Source: JBMNQS01 sp050944255 (GTDB taxonomy: Bacteria > Bacillota > Clostridia > Christensenellales > Maliibacteriaceae). Taken from it: a stretch of DNA of 6,848 nt. Below, one piece after another: positions 4,369 to 6,848 of the stretch. The stretch is taken from assembly GCA_050944255.1 (NCBI GenBank), contig JBMNQS010000090.1:1-6848 (forward strand). Reading direction: 5' to 3'. The position numbers and the translations under genes are program-made. A model generated the notes under the pieces. That model was not told where the DNA came from and ran no database searches. It saw only the letters and a list, made by a program, of their open reading frames with translations. Each line of letters begins with the position of its first letter. The stretch's first letter is position 1.

Positions 4369-5195
4369 CTCTTTAGTTTTCCTTCCTTGAGCATCCTGAG
4401 CATCATCGTGTTCTGCGCCGCGGTGCCGCGGTATCCGGCAATGCCGTTTTTCTGCGCAATCCTCTGCCTGTAAGAAAAACCAGAGGCCACGCCAATGCTC
4501 TTGAGCGCGTCGACAATGCTCGGCCCGTTGTAACGCGTGCCGGGAAATACCGGCTCGGAAGGTTTCGGCGCTTCGCTCTCTGGCGGCGTGCCTTCGCCGG
4601 TTTGCCCGTTTTCATCCTCTGCGGGCAGCTTTTTAAGTTGGCCGAAACGTACCAGGGCACCAATCAGCCCCTGCGCGCAGGCGTTGGCATACGCTTCGGT
4701 CAGTATCAGCGGGGTATCCACCGGATGATCCATGAACCCCATCTCGCACAGCACGGCGTGCATCCTGGTCTGCCTCAGTACGGCAAAATCCGCCGTGGTT
4801 TTTGGATTGGCCCGGTTGCCCCGGTTGCCTGTGGCGGCGATCAGTTCTTCGTACACAATGTCCTGCAGCCTTCTGGTGTCGGCAGGTACGACCGGGTACC
4901 TGAAGACCACAATACCGCTGCCGCCGCCCGCATTGTGATGCACGCTGACAAAGACATCCACATCCGCCCTGTTGGCGGCGTTGGTCCTGGCCGTCAGGGC
5001 CACATCCGTTCTTCCGGTGGGGTCGTCCGTGCGGATGACGCTGACATCGTACGCTTTAAGTTCTTCTATGACTTTTACAACAATCCGGTTGTTCAGCCAC
5101 CACTCCCGGGTCTCGTTGGGATCGTATCTTCTATCGCAGCGCTTGCCGGCCGTATTCATGCCGTGACCTGCATCTATCGCAATTTTATAACTCAT
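4362..5195 (-). CDS. Leaderless N-acetylmuramoyl-L-alanine amidase (Amidase_3 lysin) with C-terminal lysin-type module
   Basis: This 277-residue zinc amidase cuts the bond between muramic acid and the stem peptide of peptidoglycan. The Amidase_3 domain spans about 3-185: IAIDAGHG carries zinc ligand His11, NETREWW the ligand Glu28, SVHHNA the ligand His86, and VLCEMGFM the catalytic Glu151. The 17-residue spacing of the first two ligands matches phage lysins such as CD27L. A Pro/Glu/Ser-rich linker (190-218) joins a C-terminal module (about 222-277: YNGPSIVDALKSIG ... GYRGTAAQNTMMLRML) of a kind common at the ends of Firmicutes phage and prophage lysins, presumably wall-binding. There is no signal peptide, so the protein would stay in the cytoplasm without a holin or lysis. 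The ATG at 5193-5195 follows AAAGGAAAG; a GTG at 5279 would add 28 unrelated residues. No other phage gene is in the window. Confidence 0.9.
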   Translation of the reverse strand: MSYKIAIDAGHGMNTAGKRCDRRYDPNETREWWLNNRIVVKVIEELKAYDVSVIRTDDPTGRTDVALTARTNAANRADVDVFVSVHHNAGGGSGIVVFRYPVVPADTRRLQDIVYEELIAATGNRGNRANPKTTADFAVLRQTRMHAVLCEMGFMDHPVDTPLILTEAYANACAQGLIGALVRFGQLKKLPAEDENGQTGEGTPPESEAPKPSEPVFPGTRYNGPSIVDALKSIGVASGFSYRQRIAQKNGIAGYRGTAAQNTMMLRMLKEGKLKRP

Positions 5196-5265
5196 ATATC
5201 TTCTTTCCTTTTGCTGGTATATTTTGCCGGCCCGTCTGCCAAGAGGCAAAAGACGCGGATGAGGC

Positions 5266-5282
5266 ACCGGCCTCCTCACGGT
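5266..5282 (-). repeat. 17-bp exact repeat, copy 2 (upstream of the amidase, no gene attached)
   Basis: This is the same 17 bases, including GTGAGGAGG, but no start codon follows at ribosome-binding distance. The amidase ATG is 71 bp further on and has its own Shine-Dalgarno sequence. It may be the leftover ribosome binding site of a lost gene or a recombination footprint. Confidence 0.8.
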
Positions 5283-5425
5283 TCAACTGACTTTACGCCT
5301 TCAATACAAGCTATGCGGTTTTTCGCCTATCGGGTACACATATCGGGTAAAACCGTGGACAACCGCCCATTTTCTCGTACAAGCCGTCCGAAAAATGAAA
5401 AGATGTCGGCCTTTAGTTAAAAAAA

Positions 5426-5455
5426 TGTTCACAAATAGGCCTCCGGTATGATACC
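5426..5455 (+). promoter_or_regulatory. Possible putP promoter with overlapping palindrome
   Basis: TATGAT (5447-5452) is a good -10. The best -35 is TGTTCA (5426-5431), weak and only 15 bp away. The palindrome GGTAT-G-ATACC (5445-5455) covers the -10 and could be an operator. A transcript from near 5459 would have about a 40-nt leader, ending in the AGGAGGG (5488-5494) that lies 5 bases before the ATG. Confidence 0.4.
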
Positions 5456-5499
5456 ATAAGCACAATATCAAAATCACATATTTTTTTAGGAGGGAACGT

Positions 5500-6848
5500 A
5501 TGGGCAACGCACCACTTCAAATCCTTATTGCCATGTGTGTCTACATTCTGGTAGTCATCGGCATCGGCTTCTATTTCATGAAGCGCTCCAATAAATCCAG
5601 CGAGGAGTTTCTGCTGGGCGGGCGTTCACTGGGTCCGTGGGTGGCCGCCTTCTCCGCCGAGGCTTCCGACATGAGCGGCTGGCTTCTGATGGGACTGCCG
5701 GGCGTGGCCTACTGGATGGGCATCTCCGACGCCTTCTGGACCGCGCTGGGCCTGGCGCTGGGCACGTATCTGAACTGGCTGATCACCGCAAAACGGCTGC
5801 GCAACTACTCCGTCGTGGCCGGAAACGCCATTACCGTACCGGACTACTTCTCCAACCGCTTCCGTGAAAAACGCAAGGTTCTGCTGCTGATCTCATCGCT
5901 GTTCATACTGATTTTCTTTACGGTTTACGCGGCAAGCTGCTTTGTCACCTGCGGCAAGCTGTTCTCCACCCTCTTTGGCTTGGACTACCGCTGGATGGTG
6001 GTGGCCGGCGCCGTGTTCGTGGTGTTCTACACGCTCGTCGGCGGCTTCCTGGCAGAGAGCGCATCGGACTTCATGCAGGCCATCGTCATGTGCGTCTCAC
6101 TGATCGTGGTGGTGGTATTCGGCGTGGCCGCAGCCGGCGGCATAAACCAGGTGATGGCCAATACCCAGAACATACCGGGATTTCTGGAATTCTTCGGCAT
6201 CGCGCAGCCCACGATTGAAAACGGCGTGCAGGCGGTGCAAAACGGTCAGGCGATATTCGGCCCGGCCGGAAACTACGGGGCTTTGACCATCGTCTCCACC
6301 ATGGCCTGGGGCCTGGGCTACTTCGGCATGCCCCACGTGCTGCTTCGCTTCATGGCCATCCGCAAGCCCCGCGAACTCACCCGCGCCCGCCGCATCGGCA
6401 CCATCTGGTGCGTGATCTCCCTGGCGGCTGCCGTGCTGGTGGGCCTCATCGGCCGCGCATGGCTGCCCACGGCGCTGCTCACCCCATCGGAAAGTGAAAC
6501 TATCTTCATCGCAATGAGCAGAACCCTTTTCCCGCCGCTTCTGGCCGGCCTGGTGATGGCCGGTATCCTGGCCGCCACCATCAGTTCCGCCGATTCCTAT
6601 CTGCTGATATCGGCTTCCTCCTTCTCCAAAAACCTGTACCAGGGCATCTTCCATAAGAAGGCGTCGGACAAAGCCGTGCTGTGGGCGACCCGTATCGTGC
6701 TGGTGACGCTCTCGGTCATCGCCATGGTGATCGCTTTTGATGAGAACAGTATCATCTTTCAGATCGTGGCCTTCGCGTGGGCGGGATTCGGCGCCACCTT
6801 CGGCCCGATCATGCTCTTCAGCCTCTTCTGGAAACGCACCACCACCCT
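5500..6848 (+). CDS. putP: Sodium/proline symporter PutP (3' end outside the window)
   Basis: This inner-membrane transporter of the SSS family imports L-proline with Na+. The window shows 449 codons of an expected 490-530, so roughly the last 50 or more residues are missing; no internal stop interrupts it. Compared with E. coli PutP: FLLGGRSLGPWVAAFSAEAS (37-56) runs into DMSGWLLMGLPG, so Asp57 and Trp61 match Asp55 and Trp59; Tyr143 (FFTVYAAS) matches Tyr140; Trp270 and Tyr274 in AWGLGYFG match Trp244 and Tyr248; and Ser362-Ser363 (AATISSADS) stands for Ser340-Thr341 of the sodium site. These conserved proline- and sodium-site residues support the substrate call. The loop before the AWGLGYFG helix is about 25 residues longer than in E. 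coli, and SAGAS is SAEAS; both are, from memory, common in clostridial homologues. AGGAGGG (5488-5494) sets the ATG at 5500. It is transcribed away from the amidase pair, with no functional link evident. Confidence 0.92.
   Translation, partial: MGNAPLQILIAMCVYILVVIGIGFYFMKRSNKSSEEFLLGGRSLGPWVAAFSAEASDMSGWLLMGLPGVAYWMGISDAFWTALGLALGTYLNWLITAKRLRNYSVVAGNAITVPDYFSNRFREKRKVLLLISSLFILIFFTVYAASCFVTCGKLFSTLFGLDYRWMVVAGAVFVVFYTLVGGFLAESASDFMQAIVMCVSLIVVVVFGVAAAGGINQVMANTQNIPGFLEFFGIAQPTIENGVQAVQNGQAIFGPAGNYGALTIVSTMAWGLGYFGMPHVLLRFMAIRKPRELTRARRIGTIWCVISLAAAVLVGLIGRAWLPTALLTPSESETIFIAMSRTLFPPLLAGLVMAGILAATISSADSYLLISASSFSKNLYQGIFHKKASDKAVLWATRIVLVTLSVIAMVIAFDENSIIFQIVAFAWAGFGATFGPIMLFSLFWKRTTT

Larger units (their letters stand above)
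5196..5499. other. Divergent intergenic region between the amidase and putP
   Basis: No supported gene is present; a 68-residue minus frame (5301-5507) overlaps the putP start and lacks a ribosome binding site. The region holds the orphan 17-bp repeat (5266-5282), two 9-bp direct repeats TATCGGGTA (5328-5336 and 5341-5349, period 13) and the putP promoter area. No minus-strand promoter for the amidase with acceptable -35/-10 spacing could be found by eye. Confidence 0.6.

Noticed and set aside
5195..5279. Upstream GTG extension of the amidase by 28 residues
   Set aside because: The added residues are Arg/Pro-rich, not a signal peptide, and no Shine-Dalgarno sequence precedes the GTG; the ATG at 5195 has a good one and begins exactly at the catalytic domain.
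4602..5420. Long 272-residue plus frame antisense to the amidase
   Set aside because: It is a shadow of the amidase gene, which has full catalytic motifs on the other strand; the shadow has no recognisable motifs.
5301..5507. Minus-strand 68-residue frame between the amidase and putP
   Set aside because: It begins inside the putP gene, covers the putP ribosome binding site in antisense, and lacks its own ribosome binding site.
6097..6654. 185-residue minus frame inside putP
   Set aside because: It is His/Gly/Ala-rich antisense shadow translation of a high-GC membrane protein gene.

Overview
The window looks like a piece of a Clostridia-type (Bacillota) chromosome, probably from a gut or anaerobic lineage. 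The evidence is the strong AGGAGG-type ribosome binding sites, the clostridial style of the PutP symporter, a lysin-type amidase with a C-terminal module common in Firmicutes phages, and GC-rich hairpin repeat blocks between genes. The assignment is inferred from style; no marker gene is present.

Layout from left to right. Positions 2-229 (+) hold the C-terminal end of an unrecognised gene cut by the window edge. Positions 230-725 are AT-rich and apparently decayed, with a possible relic of an IS256-type transposase start at 408-485. Positions 726-1745 (-) encode a LacI-family regulator with a very good promoter at 1795-1822. Positions 1746-2221 carry no gene but are full of hairpins and repeats: a duplicated hairpin, 14- and 17-bp stems, and a 24-bp tandem array that runs into the stop codon of the next gene. 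Positions 2222-3740 (-) are a two-gene zinc/manganese-type ABC transporter (permease and ATPase, overlapping by 8 bp). It has a recognisable promoter with an inverted repeat at the predicted transcript start, but no solute-binding protein. Positions 3741-4045 are intergenic and strongly structured, with a 16-bp inverted repeat and a competing pairing. Positions 4046-5195 (-) are a small lysis-like pair: a leaderless zinc amidase followed by a small membrane-anchored coiled-coil protein. Positions 5196-5499 separate this pair from the divergent putP gene (5500 to the window end, +), a sodium/proline symporter missing about its last 50 residues.

How the genes relate. The ABC pair would import (or less likely export) a divalent metal with a binding protein encoded elsewhere. 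The amidase cleaves peptidoglycan and, lacking a signal peptide, would need help to cross the membrane, which the neighbouring membrane protein could provide. PutP imports proline with sodium. The LacI regulator has no evident target operon inside the window. Base composition is visibly lower in G+C to the left of about 1850 than to the right, so the LacI segment may have a separate history. I found no clear new biological system. The best candidates for a second look are the structured 3903-4043 element, the orphan lysis-like pair with its duplicated ribosome-binding segment, and the repeat-rich end of the metal permease gene.
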